From Dasypus novemcinctus (lineage: Eukaryota; Chordata; Mammalia; Cingulata; Dasypodidae): a DNA stretch of 64,000 bases. Positions 47,396 to 63,241 of this stretch are shown here, one piece after another. The position numbers and the translations under genes are program-made. The stretch spans positions 115,284,228 to 115,348,227 of the forward strand of contig NC_080680.1 of NCBI RefSeq assembly GCF_030445035.2. The letters run 5' to 3'. Each line of letters opens with the position of its first letter. Within the stretch, counting starts at the first letter, position 1. Under the pieces are notes generated by a model. That model ran no database searches. It worked only from the letters and a program-made list of their open reading frames with translations, and was not told the DNA's origin.

Positions 47396-50300
47396 AAAGC
47401 AAAAAAACCCAAAATGACAGCCACTAGTGCCATTTCCTTTTTATGGATAAAACTAGAGATCAGATTCTAGCTTGTTAACTTCTATATTTTCAGCCTCTAA
47501 TAAAGAGTAAATACCTGTTAGGTAATGAACCAGTGAAGGAACAATTTGTCATTAGACTTCACAAAATCCCTATAGAACATTATTCCTGTTTTACAAGGGA
47601 AGCTCAGAAAGATTGAGTGGCTTTGCCATGTCATCCAGCTCATACATAAGCAGTAGAGACACTGTCAAATCCACAGCCATCTGACTCCATGGTCCTTGCT
47701 CACATCCTTATACTGTGTGGCCTCCCTTGGTCATGAGAAAACAAGGGGGATGACAGCTCTGTTGCACTCAGTGACTTTCAAAGCACGATCACATCCACTG
47801 CCTCATTTAATGATCACAATGACCTCTTGCAATAATCCTAATAATCACCATTACTACATATGCAGCCTTGAGGTTCTTCTTCAAGGCTGTCATTTCCTTT
47901 CCTCTTCCTGGGATTCTATGTTGATTGTGCCTGAAAGTGAACTGGGACATGGCTTGTGGAGCCATTGATGTGTCCCATTAATACTTTCATACCTGAGTCC
48001 TTCCCGATTGAGAGAATCCCTTAGTTTTTTAGCACTTTCACAGAACAAGCAAGTAAAACATCAGGACCACTAGATCAGGAAACTGAGGCACAGAGACACT
48101 AAATAGCCCGTGATTGGTTTGGAGGAGCTGGGTGTGAATCCAATGTTCTGCCTCCTAATCCAGAGTTCCTTGTGTTACATTGCCTTGTCTCTTTTTTTAA
48201 AGTACACAGGGCTTTGGATTTAATGTGGTCCTTTCAGGTGAAGAGGAACTTCTCTTCCAGGGCAGTTTTGCATGCAGATCAGGCCCTGGAGAATCAGGCT
48301 TGACTCCCATCTTTCCCTCAGCCCCTTAAAACCAATCAGTCGCCCGGTTTGGATGATTCCACTGCTTCATTAGCTCTCAAATGTATCCCCTTCTCTTCAG
48401 GCTTCGTGCCCGTGTCCCAGGCCAGGCTCTCACTTGCCTATTGCACCAGCCTCCTAATTGGTTTTCCTGACCCAGCTTCAACCCACCAGCCCATCCTCCC
48501 CACTGCTATTAGAATGATTTTTTGTCCTACAATGTAAATATCATCAAGTCCTCCCTGGCGAAGGTAATTCAAGTACCCATTTTCTTCAAGCTCCTCAGCA
48601 AGATTTGATCCCTGTCAACATCTCTAATTTTACAGCCCACCCCACCCCTGCCCCACACCCAGTCTTCAGCACAGATTCGGAGACTCACTTCATCATTCCT
48701 AGGCACACACTGTCCCCCCCCCCCCCCCCGAAATAGCTTCCTTTCCCTTGAACTTTCTTTACTCTATCACATCGCTTGGTGCCGCTAGGGAATTAACTGT
48801 TCAAACAGCTGGCACACGATATTAAAATCGTCTCTCTACTCCTTTCCCTTCCTAAATCGACTGTGAACAGTTTTAGAGGGCAGAGGGCAAAGGCTGTATT
48901 TCTCATTGCTGCATCCTTAGCTAATTCAGGACCCAGTAAATGCCTGTGGAATGGATAAACACAGCTTTCCCATTTTATTTACACTTAAGAATGGGTCTTG
49001 TAAATCCTTAACAGCAGCAGACCTGGAAAAACACATGGTAACAAGGTTAGCGTATCTGGGATGCTGCAGCAGGAACATGTTATTGCACTGTTAAAACCTC
49101 AGGAAGTTTATATATATATTTATAAAGATCCTGGGACCTCATCAGCTGAGCATCAATTCAAGAGCCAAAGATCATTTTTGCATTTGCAGTAACCTGAAGA
49201 ATGGATACACCTTCCTCCACCCATGAAGAAAAATTCTGTAAATCTTGGCATTTTCCTTTCTTTTCAGGTTGCTAGGAAGCTCAAGTCATTTAATGCCTCT
49301 ACTTATTGTAACCACACAGTCCTAGAGTCTATTTTATTTCTTCTTATTTGTATCTTTGCATTTCTATTATTTTAATAATCTTTATTACAGATACTCCCTT
49401 TTGAAAAAAAGTAGGGCATAAATACATACATATATACTACAAGTACATTGCATTTACTTCTTGTTTAGTAGAAACACACAGGCACTCACAGTGGCGATAT
49501 GACAGAGAAGCGTTGGAAGCACTGAGTCACCTTGCGGGCAGCTGCCTAAGCCACACAGCCACTGTCACACTGCAGACTCTTAACTGGACACGAGAAATTA
49601 GGTAGATATCAATCCTCAGGAAGTGAAAAATTCTCGTTGGCACGAGAGAAAGACTTTCCAGATGCTACACCCTTCTCTAACTGACCTCGTCTCATCATTA
49701 CAGGGATTTTTGTCTCAGACAGCATTGAGCAAGCAAGGTAAATAGTCCCAGTATTCAAGGACTCTGGCCCAAGCCCCTATCTTGAAAGGAGATGGGGTAC
49801 ACCAGGCCCCGGAAAGCCTCCACAATTCCTTCTCTCCTCCTTTCAGGTCTACAGAGGCCATGCCTGTTGGATTTCCCACCTTGAACCGTCCTCTCATGCC
49901 CTGATTCAGATCCCTCCTGTCGCCTGGCATCCCCTCCAGTCCAGTATAGCGGATCACTCCCCTGCTTAGAACCCATCACAGGCAGCCCACCGCTCCCAGC
50001 TGAGGTCTGAACTCAGGTGCAAAACGACTGTATCCTCTCCAGGGCCCCACGTGCTGTCCATCTACACAGTCTTTGCTCTGGACATCGGCGTGGCTTGCAC
50101 GACCGCTCAGGCTATTCCCTTTGGGTGCAACCATTTCCCTCTTCAGCTGGCTAGTTCCACTCATCCTTCAAGACTCAACTCAAGGAGCTTCTTTAATGAC
50201 CCAGTGTCCTAGGTGCTCCCATAGCACTTCTACTTAGCATCATAAGCCTTCCAGCTATCTGCCATCCCCATTAGACTTGAGTTACTTGAGGTGAAAGACC

Positions 50301-50756
50301 GAATAGTTCTGAATATAACTGTGCAGACGGAAGGAGGTTTCAGGAAATGCCTGTGGAATGACAGTGGACACACTTAACACGTTGCCGTGGACACACCCAA
50401 TGAATACACTCCTCGAAATGAGATGTTGTAGAATCTCACCAAATCCTTCGCAGCCTATTGTTTCTATTATTTTTCCTAATCCTTCTAATCTTATCAAGTC
50501 CGTCACACTTTTTCCTCAACTTTCCATTGTTTAATTAAAAAGAATTTCCTTAATCCATTTGGATTCGACATAGATTTGTTTCCAAACTGAAAGCCAATTG
50601 TCTTAAGCACTACTTATTAAACAAATTCTTTCCTTCTTTATTCATTTGAGGTATAGCTTTAGATTTATTAAATTCTTCTAAATAATAGGATCTGTTTATC
50701 TCTCCCTTCCATTCCATTCATCGATTATTACACTGGTTTAATTACTGTAATTTTAT
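47396..50756. other. Intronic, MIR and L2-like debris
   Basis: Antisense MIRs at about 47,555-47,695 and 48,050-48,190. L2-like stretches at about 48,340-48,620 and 49,770-50,290 (CACTCCCCTGCTTAGAACC, TTCAAGACTCAACTCAAGG). A 16-C run at 48,714-48,729. No gene is recognised. Confidence 0.5.
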
Positions 50757-50835
50757 TATAATTACTTGGCTAGTTCCTTTTTTAATTGAGGTGAAATTCA
50801 TGTAACATAAAATCAACCAACTTAAAGTATATTTT

Positions 50836-50987
50836 AGCGGTAAAAGGGGATGTTGATGTGGGAGGAGCGGGTGGGGTGAGGAATGGGGTATATGGGAACT
50901 GCTTATATTTTTTAATGTAACGTTTTGTGTGACCTATTTATCTTTTTTAAAAAGACAAAAATAAAAATAAATAAAAGAAAAAAAAAG
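50836..50987 (+). mobile_element. Short LINE 3'-end insertion
   Basis: Begins about GGGGATGTTGATGTGGGAGG, contains TTTTTTAATGTAACGTTTTG and ends in a long A-rich tail. Probable duplication AAAGTATATTT (50,824-) / AAAGTACATTT (50,988-). It splits the old L1 3' UTR. Same family as 38.87 and 53.13 kb. Confidence 0.75.
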
Positions 50988-52806
50988 AAAGTACATTTCA
51001 GTGGCATTTAGTGTGTTCACAATGTTGTGCAATCTCTACCTAGTTCAAAAACTTTTTTTATCACCCTAAAAGTTGCAGTCACTCCGGAGTTCCCCCTGCC
51101 CCTGGCAACCATTAATCTGCTTTCTATCTCTATGGTTACCAATTCTGAGTACTTCATGTAAATGGAATCATAAGCTTTGGTGTCTGTCTTTTTTCTTAGC
51201 ACAATTTTTTAGACTGTGGTAAAATACATATAACAAAATTTGCTATTTAAACCATTTCTAGGTGTACAATTCAGTGGTATTAATAACATTCACAATGTTT
51301 TTCACTTAAATGCTTGGGATGAGTTAAAAGTTTTGGAAATAGATCAATTCAAACAGAAACTCTGTACCTATTAAGCATTAACTCCCCATCCCCTCCTCCC
51401 TGTTTCTGGTAACCTCTAATCTACTTTCTCTCTCTATAAACTCACTTTTTCGAGATATTTATGTAAGTGTAATCATACAATATTTGTCCTTTTGTGTCTG
51501 CTTATGTCACTTAGAATAATATTTTTAAGATTCAACCATGTTGTAGCAGGTATAAGATGCCATTCCTTTTCTGGATGAATAATATTTTGTTGTAAGGATA
51601 CACCATATTTTGTTTATCCATTCATCTGTTTATGGACACTTGGCTTGCCTCAACCTTTTGGCTATTGTGAATAATGCTGCTATGAACATGGGCGTACTAG
51701 TATCTGTCTGAGTCCTTATTTGCAAATCTTGGAGTGGAATTGCAGGGTCATATGGTTAATATATGTTTAACTTGTTGAGGAACCACTACACTGATTTCGA
51801 CAGCAGCAGTGTCATCTTACCTTCCCACCAGCAATGTCTGAAGATCCAGATTTCTCTACATTCTCACCAACACTTGTTATTTTCTGTTTTTATTTTTATT
51901 TTTTAAGATTATAGCCATCCTTATGGGTGAAAAGTGGTTATCTCACTGTGGTTTTGATTTTCATTGCCCCAGTGATTAATGACTGTGAACATCATTTCAT
52001 TTGCTTATTGGTCATTTGTACATCTTCTTGGAAGAAATATCTATTTAAGACCTTTCTCCATTTTAAAAATTGGATTGTTTTTAAATTATTGAGTTGTAAG
52101 AATTATTTATATATTCTGGATGTTAAACCCCTACTAGTTATATAATTTGCAAATATTTTACTACATTCTGTAGGTTGTCTTTTCACTTTCTTGATAAAGT
52201 CCATTGATGCACAAAAGTTTTTAATTTTCATGAAGTTCAGTTTACCTACTATTTCTTTTATTGCTTGTGCTTTTGGTATCATGTCTACAAATCCATTGTC
52301 AAATGCAAGGTCATGAAGATTTACTGCTGTTTTCCTCTAAGAGTTTCTTGTTTTAGCTTTTATATTTAGGTCTTTGATCCATTTTGAGTTAATTTTTTTA
52401 ATATGGTGTGAAGTAGGGATCCAATTTCATTGTGGATATCCAGGTTTCCCAATACCATTTGATAAAGAGACTATTCTTTTCCCCATTGAATGAACTAAGC
52501 AACCTTATTGAGAATCAATTGGACTTTGGTGTATGGGTATATTTCTGGACTCTCATCTATTCAATTAGTCTTTGCTTTTCCTTATGCCAGTATCATATTG
52601 TTTTTGATTACTGTGGTGTTGAGGCATATTTTGAAATCAGGAAGTGTGAGTCTTCTGATTTTTCTCTATGTTTTTTAAGATTGTTTTTGTTATTTGGGGT
52701 CTCTTGTAATTCCAAATGAATTTGAGCATCAGCTTTTCCATTTCTGTAAGAAAGAGCATTGGGATTTTAGTAAGGATTTTATTGAATCTGTAGACGCATT
52801 GAGGAG

Positions 52807-53787
52807 TGCTTTAGTTTACCAGAGTGCTATGACAAATACCACACATTGGGTTATCTTAAACAATGAAAATTTATTGACGCATGGTTTCGAGGCTAGAGGT
52901 CCAAAATCAAGGCATCAGCACGGCAATGTCTTCTCCCCAACACTCTGGTGCTGCCTGCCAGGGATCCTTGAGGATACTTGGCTTGTACCCCCAACTCATG
53001 TCACATGGTCATCTCCTTTCTTTTCTCTTCTAGGTTCCATTGACTTCTGGCTTTCAGCTCCTCCCCATGGTTTTCTGAATTTCTTCTACTGATAAGGCTT
53101 CCAGTAATCCAGATTAAAATCCAACCCTGATCTAAGACCCCTCTCAATTGGAAGCAGAGTGGGCATCACCATCTCCAAATCCTAAAGACTGAGGAAGGAA
53201 CAAACATAAGAGGGGAATGCAATTATGGACAAAGTAGACTTATTATTATTATAGGAATGGAATAATTTGTTACAATGATATGAAGACAGTGGCCACCAGA
53301 GGTTCTGAGGGGAGGGAGAAGGAAGAACAGATGTAACATGGGGCCTTTCTGAGACACTGGAATTGTTCCTGCATGATAGTGCAATGATGGATACAGGCCA
53401 TTACACATTTTGTCAAAACCTATAAAATTGTACAATGCAAAGTGTAAATCATAATGTAAACTATAGACCACAGTTAGTAGCAAGGCTTCAATTGTAACAA
53501 ATGTACCACACTTATGAAAGATGTTATTAATAGAGGGTAACGGGAGGGGGAGGGGGTGGGGTATATGGAATCCCCTACATTTTTTATGTAACTTTTATGT
53601 AATCTAAAACTTATTTTAAAATAAATAAATTTTAAAAAGACCCAACCCTGTTCAGTTGGGGGCCACACCTTAACTAATAACTAATAACATGTTCAGAGAT
53701 CCTATTTACAATGGGTTCATACCCACAGAGACACAGATTGAGATTAAGAACATGTCTAAATTGGCTTACATAATTCAACTGATCACA
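52807..53787 (-). mobile_element. ERVL-like solo LTR, antisense, split by a LINE end
   Basis: On the minus strand it starts TGTGATCAGTTGAATTATG (53,787) and ends GGTAAACTAAAGCA (52,807). Flanking pentamers AGGAG (52,802-52,806) and AGGAA (53,788-53,792) are a near-perfect 5-bp duplication, and the L1 reads collinearly across it. Without the nested LINE it is about 470 bp. Related to the LTR at 11,897. Confidence 0.8.
53130..53641 (+). mobile_element. LINE 3'-end insertion in the LTR
   Basis: Contains GTGTAAATCATAATGTAAAC and AATGTACCACACTTATGAAA, a G-rich stretch and the tail AAATAAATAAATTTTAAAAA. CCAACCCTG occurs at 53,121-53,129 and 53,642-53,650, fitting a target duplication. Confidence 0.75.
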
Positions 53788-53869
53788 AGGAATACTGCCA
53801 TGTTAACAATATTAAGTTTTCAAGTCCATGAACATGGGATGTCTTTCCATGTCCTTAGGTCTTCTTTAC

Positions 53870-54361
53870 CTTTTTTTAAACTATTTTTAAAATTTATTTC
53901 TCCCACCCACCCCCCCCTTGTTATCCCCACTGTCTTCTCTCTGTGTCCATTTGCTGTGTGTTCTTCTGTGTCTGCTCGTATTCTCATTAGGCAGCTCCAG
54001 GAACTGATCCTGGGACCTTCCGGAGTGGGAGAGAGGCAATTACTCTCTTGTGCCACCTCAGCTCCCTGTTCTGCTACGTCTTCTTATTTTCTTTCCTCTG
54101 TGTCTCTTGTGGTGTCATCTTGCTGTGCCAGCTCTCTGCGTCAGCCAGCACTGCTGCATGGGGTGGCTTTCCCACACAGGCTGGTATTCCCATGCAGGGC
54201 AGCACTCCTGTGTGGGGCTGCAGTCCTGCATGTGCTGGCACTCCACGTGGGCCAGCTCATTGTGTGGGCCAGCTTGCCCTCACCAGGAGGCCCTGGGCAT
54301 AGAACCCTGAATTTCCTATATGGTAGATGGGAGCCCAATTGGTTGAGCCACATCTGTTTCC
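53870..54361 (-). mobile_element. DAS SINE, long dimeric form
   Basis: Antisense copy with two tRNA-like units (GAACTGATCCTGGGACC; AGAACCCTGAATTTCC) and GCACTCC/CAGCACTCCTG spacer repeats, like the copy at 43.4 kb. Duplication CTTCTTTAC at 53,861-53,869 and 54,362-54,370. Frames up to 234 codons run over it and are not genes. Confidence 0.9.
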
Positions 54362-55140
54362 CTTCTTTACTTTCTTTCAACAATGTTTTATAGTTTTCAC
54401 TGTACGAGTCTTGCATCTCCTTGGTTAAATGTATTGTTTTCCATTCATTTTGATGCTATTGCAATGGAATTTTTTCTTAATTTCATTTTGGATTGTGTTG
54501 CTAGTATACAGAAATACAACTGATTTTTATGTGTTGGTCTTACATACTGCAAAATTGTTGAATTTGTTTTAGCTCTGATAGTGTTTCTGCATATTTCCTA
54601 GGATTTTACATATGTACAATAATGTCATCTGTAAATAAAAATATTTTTACTTCTTGCTTTCCAATCCTGATTTATTTTTTATTGTGTAATTGCTCTGGCT
54701 AGAACTTCCAATACAGTGTTAAAGAGAAGTGGCAACAGCAGGAATCCTTGTCTTGTTCCAGATATTAGGAGGAAGGTTTCAGTCTTTTACCATTGAGAAC
54801 TAAGTTAGCCGTGGGTTTTTCATAGATCCCCTTTAACAGGTTGAGGAAGTTCCTTTCTATTCCTACTTTGTTGAGTGTTTTACCATTACAGGGTGTTTGA
54901 TATCATCAGATAATTTTTCTACATCATTTGAGATGATCATGTGGGTTTTCTTCTCCTTGTTCTGTTAATGTAGTGAGTTACATTGATTGAGTTTCTTATG
55001 TTGAACTACCCTTGCATTTCAGAGATAAATCTAATTTGATCAGGGTCCTTTTTAAAATGGTGTTGGATTTGCCTTGCTAGTATTTTGTTGAGCATTTTTG
55101 CATCTATATTCATAAGGGATATTGGTTTGTACTGTTCTTT

Positions 55141-57115
<1,975 letters not shown>

Positions 57116-57126
57116 ACTGTTAATTT

Positions 57127-58717
57127 GTGATATCTTTGTCTGGCTTTGGTATTGGGATAAGGCTGTCATCTTAGAATGAGCTGGGAAGTGTTTTCCCTTT
57201 TCTGACATTTTTGAAGAGTTTGAGAAGGATTGGTATCAATGTTTGGTAGAATTCATCAGTGAAGCCATCTGGTCATGGATTTTTCTTTGTTGGAAGGTTT
57301 TGATTACTGATTCAATCTCTCTCTCTCTCTCTCTTTTTTTTTATCAGTCTGTTTAGCTTTTATTTCTTCATGAGTCAGTTTTGGTAGTTTGTTTCCATGT
57401 CTACCAGGTTATCTAATTTGTTGGCATATAATTGTTCAGAGCATTCTCTTACAATAATTCTTTTATGTCCATAAGGCAAATAATAACACCCCCACTTTCA
57501 TTTCTGATTTTAGTAATTTGTCTTTTTTTCTTAGTCAGTTTTTAGTTAAAGGTTTGTCAGTTTTTCTAAGAAAGACCTTTTTGTTTCATTGATTCTCACT
57601 GCTGTTTTTCTAGTCTCTATTTTGTTTAACTCCATTCTAATCTTAATATTATTTCCTTACTTCTGAGTTTTGGTTTGAGTTTGCTCTTCTTTTTCTAGTT
57701 CCTTAAGGTATAAAGTTATGTTAATGATTTGAATTTTTTCTCATTTTAATGTAGGTGTTTACAGTTCAAATTTCTGAACACTGCTTTCTCTGCATCTCAT
57801 AAACTTTTCTATGTTGTATTTTCATTTTTATTCATCTCAAAGTATTTTCTAATTTCACTCGTGATTTCTTTCAATTCAATGGCAAAGAGTTTATTGTTTT
57901 AGTTCCATGTACATGTGGATTTCCCAGTTTTTCTTGGGTTATTGATTTGTAATAAGTTTCATTTCATTGTGGTCAGAGAAGATTTTTTTTATGATTTAAA
58001 TTTCTTTAAATTTATTAAGACTTGTTTTGTGGCCTATCGCATAGTTCCACATGCACTTGAGAAGAATGCAGTCTGCTGTCGTTGGGTGAAGAATTTTGTT
58101 TCTATTAGGTCACAGATGGTTTCGATTGTCGTTCAAGTCCTCTATTTCCTTATTGACCTTCTGCATGGTTGTTCTATCCATTATCAAAAAATGGGATAAG
58201 GTACTGAAGTCTTCAAACTCTTATTGTAGAACTATTTCTTTCTTTTATCAGTTTTTGCTTCATGTATTTTGGACCTTTGTCTTCAGGTGTGTATATGTTT
58301 ACAATTGTTATATCTTCTTGATGATCAACACTTTTATCATATATAATGCCGTTTTGTCTTTGTAAAAACTCTGCTCCTGTCAGATCTGATCCAACCCCTT
58401 ATGTTGTTAGTGTCACAGTTACATCTTTAAAATGTTGTGTGGCCATTATCATAGACTTGTAAACATTGCTTTATGCATTTGTCTTTTAAGGTCTACAGAA
58501 AAAACCAGAAGTTACAAAGCAAAAGTACAATAATACTGAATTTTATGTTCACCTATGTAGTAACTTTATCACTGAGCTTAATTTCTTCAAATGGTATTAT
58601 GATTTTGTCTAGTGTCCTTTCATTTTAGCCTAAAGGACTTCCTATAGCATTTTTAAAAGGGTCATTGTACTGATGATGAATTCTCTCAGCTTTTGTTTAT
58701 GTGGGAATGTCTTAACT
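57127..58717 (-). mobile_element. Old L1 ORF2 continuation
   Basis: Continuation of the long antisense L1 after the LITAF copy: GAGCTGGGAAGTGTTTTCCC, GAAGCCATCTGGTCATGG, CATTTCATTGTGGTCAGAG. A short (TC)n lies at about 57,318-57,332. No intact frame. Confidence 0.75.
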
Positions 58718-58731
58718 TCTCCTTTACTTTT

Positions 58732-59016
58732 TTTTTATACTCCCCCCCCCACCCCCGTGAGGCATCTTTGCTGTCTGCTCTCTGTCCATTCACTGTGCAT
58801 TCTTCTGCATTTTTGCTTGTCTTCCTTTTTGTTGCATCATCTTGCTGAGTTGGCTCTCTGTGGCCCTTGTGGGCTGGTGGCACTCCATGGGACTTGTAGG
58901 CTGGGTGGTACTCCATGGTGCTTGTGGACCGAGTGGCACTCCACAGTAGGGACACGAACCCAGGGCCTCCCATATGGTAGACAGGAGCTCAACTGATTGA
59001 ACCACAGCTGCTTCCC
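58732..59016 (-). mobile_element. DAS SINE, short form
   Basis: Antisense copy with three GTGGCACTCCA-type spacer repeats (about 58,875-58,945) and an inverted B box (ACGAACCCAGGGCCTCC). Perfect 14-bp duplication TCTCCTTTACTTTT at 58,718-58,731 and 59,017-59,030. Confidence 0.92.
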
Positions 59017-59599
59017 TCTCCTTTACTTTTGAAGGATAGTTTTGATGGATAAAGACTTCTTGGTTGACAGTTCAGCACTTTATATAGGTCATCTTACTGT
59101 CTTCTGGCCTCCATGGTTTCTAGTGAAAAATTGACTGTTAATCTTATTGCAGACCACTTGTTTATGACAAGGAACTTCTGTTTTCTATGTCCTTTGACAG
59201 TTTGATTATAATGTGTCTTGTGGATCTTTTTGCATTTATCATACTTGAAGTTAGTTGTGATTCTTGGATATGTATATTCATGTCTTTTGACAAATTTGTT
59301 AAGTTTTTGGTTATTATTTCTTCAAATACTCTTTCTGCTCCTTTCTCTCTCTCATCTCCTGAGATTCCCACTATGCATATAATATGCTTGATGGTGTCCC
59401 ACAGGATGCTTAGGCTCTGTTAATTTTTCTTCATTCTCTTTTCCTTCTTCTCCTCAGATTGGTTAACTTCAACTGACCTGTCTTCAAGTTCATTGATTCT
59501 TTATTCAGCCTGCCCAAGTCTGCTGTTCAAATGCTCCAGTGAATTTTCACTTTGGTTACCATGCTTTTCCGCTCCAGAATTTCTATTTGGTTCCTTTTT

Positions 59600-60185
59600 C
59601 TTTTTAATCACCACACCCCCCTCCAGCTTGTTTGCTGTCTGCTCTGTGTCCATTCACTATGTGTTCTTCTGGGTGTCTGTATTTATTTGCTTATGTATTT
59701 TTTAAGATTTTTTTTTTTTTAATTTCTCTCCCCTTCCCCCCAGTTGTCTGTTCTCTGTGTCCATTCACTGCATGTTCTTCTGTGTCCACCTGTATTCTTG
59801 TCAGTGGCACCCAGAATCTGTGTCTTTTTGTTGTGTCATCTTGCTGCATCAGCTCTCCGTGTGTGCAGCATCATTCCTGGGCAGGCTGCACTTTCTTCCA
59901 TGCTGGGCAGCTCTCCTTATGGGGTGCACTCCTTGTGCGTGGGACTCCCCTACGTGGGGTTCACCCCTGTGTGGCAGGGCACTCCTTGTGCACATTAGCA
60001 CTGCATGAGGGCCAGCTCACCACATGGATCAGAAGGCCCTGAGTTTGAACCCTGGACGTCCCATGTGGTAGGCGGACACTCTATCTTTTTGGCCAAATCT
60101 GCTTCCCTGTATTTATTTTATTTTTCTCCTCCCACCTCCCTTGTGGCTTGCTTGTTGTTTTTGCTGTCCATTTGCTGCACATTTT
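59600..60185 (-). mobile_element. DAS SINE with older SINE fragments on both sides
   Basis: A full antisense copy occupies about 59,700-60,105 (TTTCTCTCCCCTTCCC, TGGGCAGCTCTCCTTATGG, GGCGGACACTCTATC). On its left, 59,610-59,699 carries another SINE tail region (TTTGCTGTCTGCTCTGTGTC), and on its right 60,106-60,185 another (TGCTGTCCATTTGCTGC). GTATTTATTT occurs at both borders, as expected of a duplication. Confidence 0.75.
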
Positions 60186-60620
60186 CTGTGGTAGTGGCTT
60201 GTTCATCTGCCTATCCAATGTTTTCAACCAATATCCTCTGCTTAGCCACTTTTCCACCCTGAGAACATTCCAAGTTAAGGGAAACAATGGCAAACATCTT
60301 GTGTTAGTCCATCATAGAAAAATCAGACAGGTCAAAATAAAAAAACACATTTCCTTGGGAGCAAGGTCCACTCTGCTTCCTCTGGTACCAGGTACCAATA
60401 CCAGGAACACAGGCTGCCATCTTCAAGACCACAGCTGTACCAGGAAAGAGGGTGAGGCAAGGCTAAGTTAAAATACCACAAACACCTCGTATTATATTTA
60501 TTGCCTTTTTCTTGATTCAGTGCCCACTAGGTTGTTGTTAACTTTTGGCTGTTTTCCAGAGTTTTGACAAAGTTGATTTTGACAGTTTTTGCTCCTGATT
60601 TTAAAGAAAAACAAATAAAA

Positions 60621-63240
60621 CTAGTTGTAATCTTATGAGATAACCACAATTATTATTTTGATGTAAATACAATGGTTCTCTTAGCTGATCTCCACTTAAT
60701 CATCTTGCTGGATAAATTTGTATTCTCCAACCCTCTGTTGCATTTACTAGTTTACGTCCATAGCAGGCTGAATATTCCTGGAGTGGAATATGGGCTCAGG
60801 GACCTGGGTACTCTTATTGTCAGAATTGGAGTATTGTACTTACAAAGAGTGGTGTGTTTATTTCAATATGTTATGCAGATGTGATAGTTATTCTAATGAT
60901 ATTATTGAAATATTATGTACACTGGAAAAAAAGGGTATGAAGGGAATAGTTTCTAAGCAAACTAAGTTGAAAGCTTTTAAAAGACTCATTAAAGATGCTA
61001 AAAATATTATTCTGGAATTATGTGAGTGAAACTCATAAACATAGGACAGAAATGATAAAAAAATTGGGACTCTACATTCAGATTGCTTCACAAGCATCTT
61101 TAAATTCTTGATCCATTTTAAAGGAATTCCTACTTCACATTATTACATTTTTGGGTGGTATTAGTGTGATTATTGCAAAAAGCCAATAGACAACTTCAGA
61201 GGAGTCAAGGAATCATTAAAAAAAGACCAAATTCCTATATTAAAGCTTGGCCAATGATTACATGCTGTAGCTTAAAACTTTTCATTTTAATTGTTCCCTT
61301 CCTTAACCATTTTTTTTCAACTAACCAGGCAACTACCTGTGCCTACAGAATAGGTTGAGAATACCTATTATAACTTCAGTAATTTTTATTTGTATAAAAA
61401 TATTTTACAAAACTGAGATAACGCTGTTTTACTACCAGCTCTTTTTCATGGACTATTTTGTGAACATTATTCCAAGTCATTAAATATTATTGACATAATA
61501 TACTGCAAAGATAATATCAATATCCTGTTAAACTTCTACTCATGCTTCATTTTATTAAAGATTTAAAACCAAAACCATGCAGCCCTTTTGATTTTCTTTA
61601 CCAGGACCAAAGAACTAGAGTTTAGTCTTATGCTCAGCCTTGGGTTTCCTGTATAGTTAATCTATTTCCTATCCTCACTTCCCTTTTTTAATTTTTGCAT
61701 TAAAATTTTATGTTTTATTTTAAGCTGTGAGAATCCTTTCCAGAAGACGAAGAGAGCAGACCAAAGACAATTCCCTTATATCCTGTCTCTGAGCATGATG
61801 TTAAAGGATGGGATGTGCAGCTGACAGAGGCCCCCCCCCCTTTTTTTTTTTTGCCCTGAAGGCAGTTCCTTATTATCCTGTTCTGTCTAGTCTGACATAT
61901 CTGGCCAGGGAGCTAGAGAGTTTTAAGACTTCTATTGAAATTGCTGAAAAGTGTATGAAATGGTCTAATAACTAGCTTTCCTTTTGCTGGGATGCTAAAT
62001 TTAACCAAGGTTCAACTTCTGAAGCTGTTTTTCTCAGGATCTGGACAGTGAGTGAAGCACAGTATCACCTCTATTTGCCAGGACTAAGAAAATAATGTGA
62101 AAAAGCATGAACTTGTGGGTTAGTCCCACAGTACCTAATCGAGTTCCACAGCACCTGATCCAAGGCCAGAATCTCAAATGAACTGGCTTCTTTCTGAGCC
62201 TTTCAATACCTCTAAGAGCACTGAATTGCAGAGTTAGTTGAAGAAGCTCAAATTTCATCATTACTTACAAATGATTTGGAGTGTACCAGTAATATTTCTC
62301 CTGTAAAATATTGAAGATTTTTGTCTTCTAAAATTTTAGAGTAAATACAGGGGATACTGTGCAGGGCCATGCCGAAAGAAAAGGCTTCCGGTTACCTGAG
62401 ATGTGACGCTTCCCATAGGTTCCTTAATCACTAGGTGGTCTATTAAATAGAAATTGTGTACATCTGCATCAGAGCCACTCAAAAGAATGAACAGTCCAGC
62501 TAGGTTACTATTCTTCAGTATGTTAAGCACCTCTAATGTTTGAGGACTCTTCATACACATTTTATAACAACTCCTTTTGGCAGGATTGTGGAGATATACC
62601 ACCAGGGTTATGATCTGGACATTTGTCACATTTGCTCATGAAGGCAACTCTGTAGAGCACTCTCTTAGGAAAAATCCAAACTTACCAATCAAATTAGGAG
62701 GCTCGATCCTGTTTTGTAAAAGGTCTATCATTTAAGAACCTCCCCTCCTTAATCCCTAATATATGTAAAATATGATTAGTTTAAACCAGCTTGATTTTCC
62801 CAACTCTAATGAGGCACAAATACAGCCTAAATTAAGGGACACCAGTTTCCCGAATCCACTAACTTGGTACAGATCTTGCATTTACCAAGCGGGACCCAGT
62901 ACTAGGCACAATGTGTGCTTTCCTTAGTGAACCTTATTCAAGGCAGACTTTTCTACCCTGCCTGACTGAGTTTGTATTCACACAGCAACTCAGACTCCAG
63001 TTACGAAGCCTGGCTGGGCAGCAGATGAACTTTGTACTTCAGAAACTGGTTTTAGTATACTTATGTTTCATATTCCAAATATCCTAGAACATAATGAGAA
63101 ACCCAGGAAGGAATAGCTGGGAAATTCTGGGGCACTTTTGTAGCATACTAGTCTGATCTTAAATCATGGTGTTGTCCATGATCACTTTCTATCAATCACC
63201 ACCCTGGCAAGGCAAAGTGTTATAACACAGCAGACAATGA
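60621..63240. other. Single-copy-looking AT-rich DNA
   Basis: Downstream of the L1 and left of the 3' UTR-like block. No SINE or LTR. A C/T switch (run of C then run of T) lies at about 61,831-61,851. Minus-strand donors exist at about 60,838 (TCTTT then GTAAGTAC) and 62,683, but no flanking exon frame is convincing. The open frame at 62,336-62,629 is discussed under rejections. Confidence 0.45.
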
Positions 63241-63241
63241 C

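Noticed and set aside
53689..54393. 234-codon frame, the second longest in the window
   Set aside because: Runs through LTR, L1 and a DAS SINE; no domain.
62336..62660. Minus-strand open frame, plus a shifted frame ending DKCPDHNPGG...QKELL-stop
   Set aside because: Looked like a terminal exon at first, but a strong donor immediately upstream (62,683) has no open exon before it, the two frames conflict, and no family was recognised.
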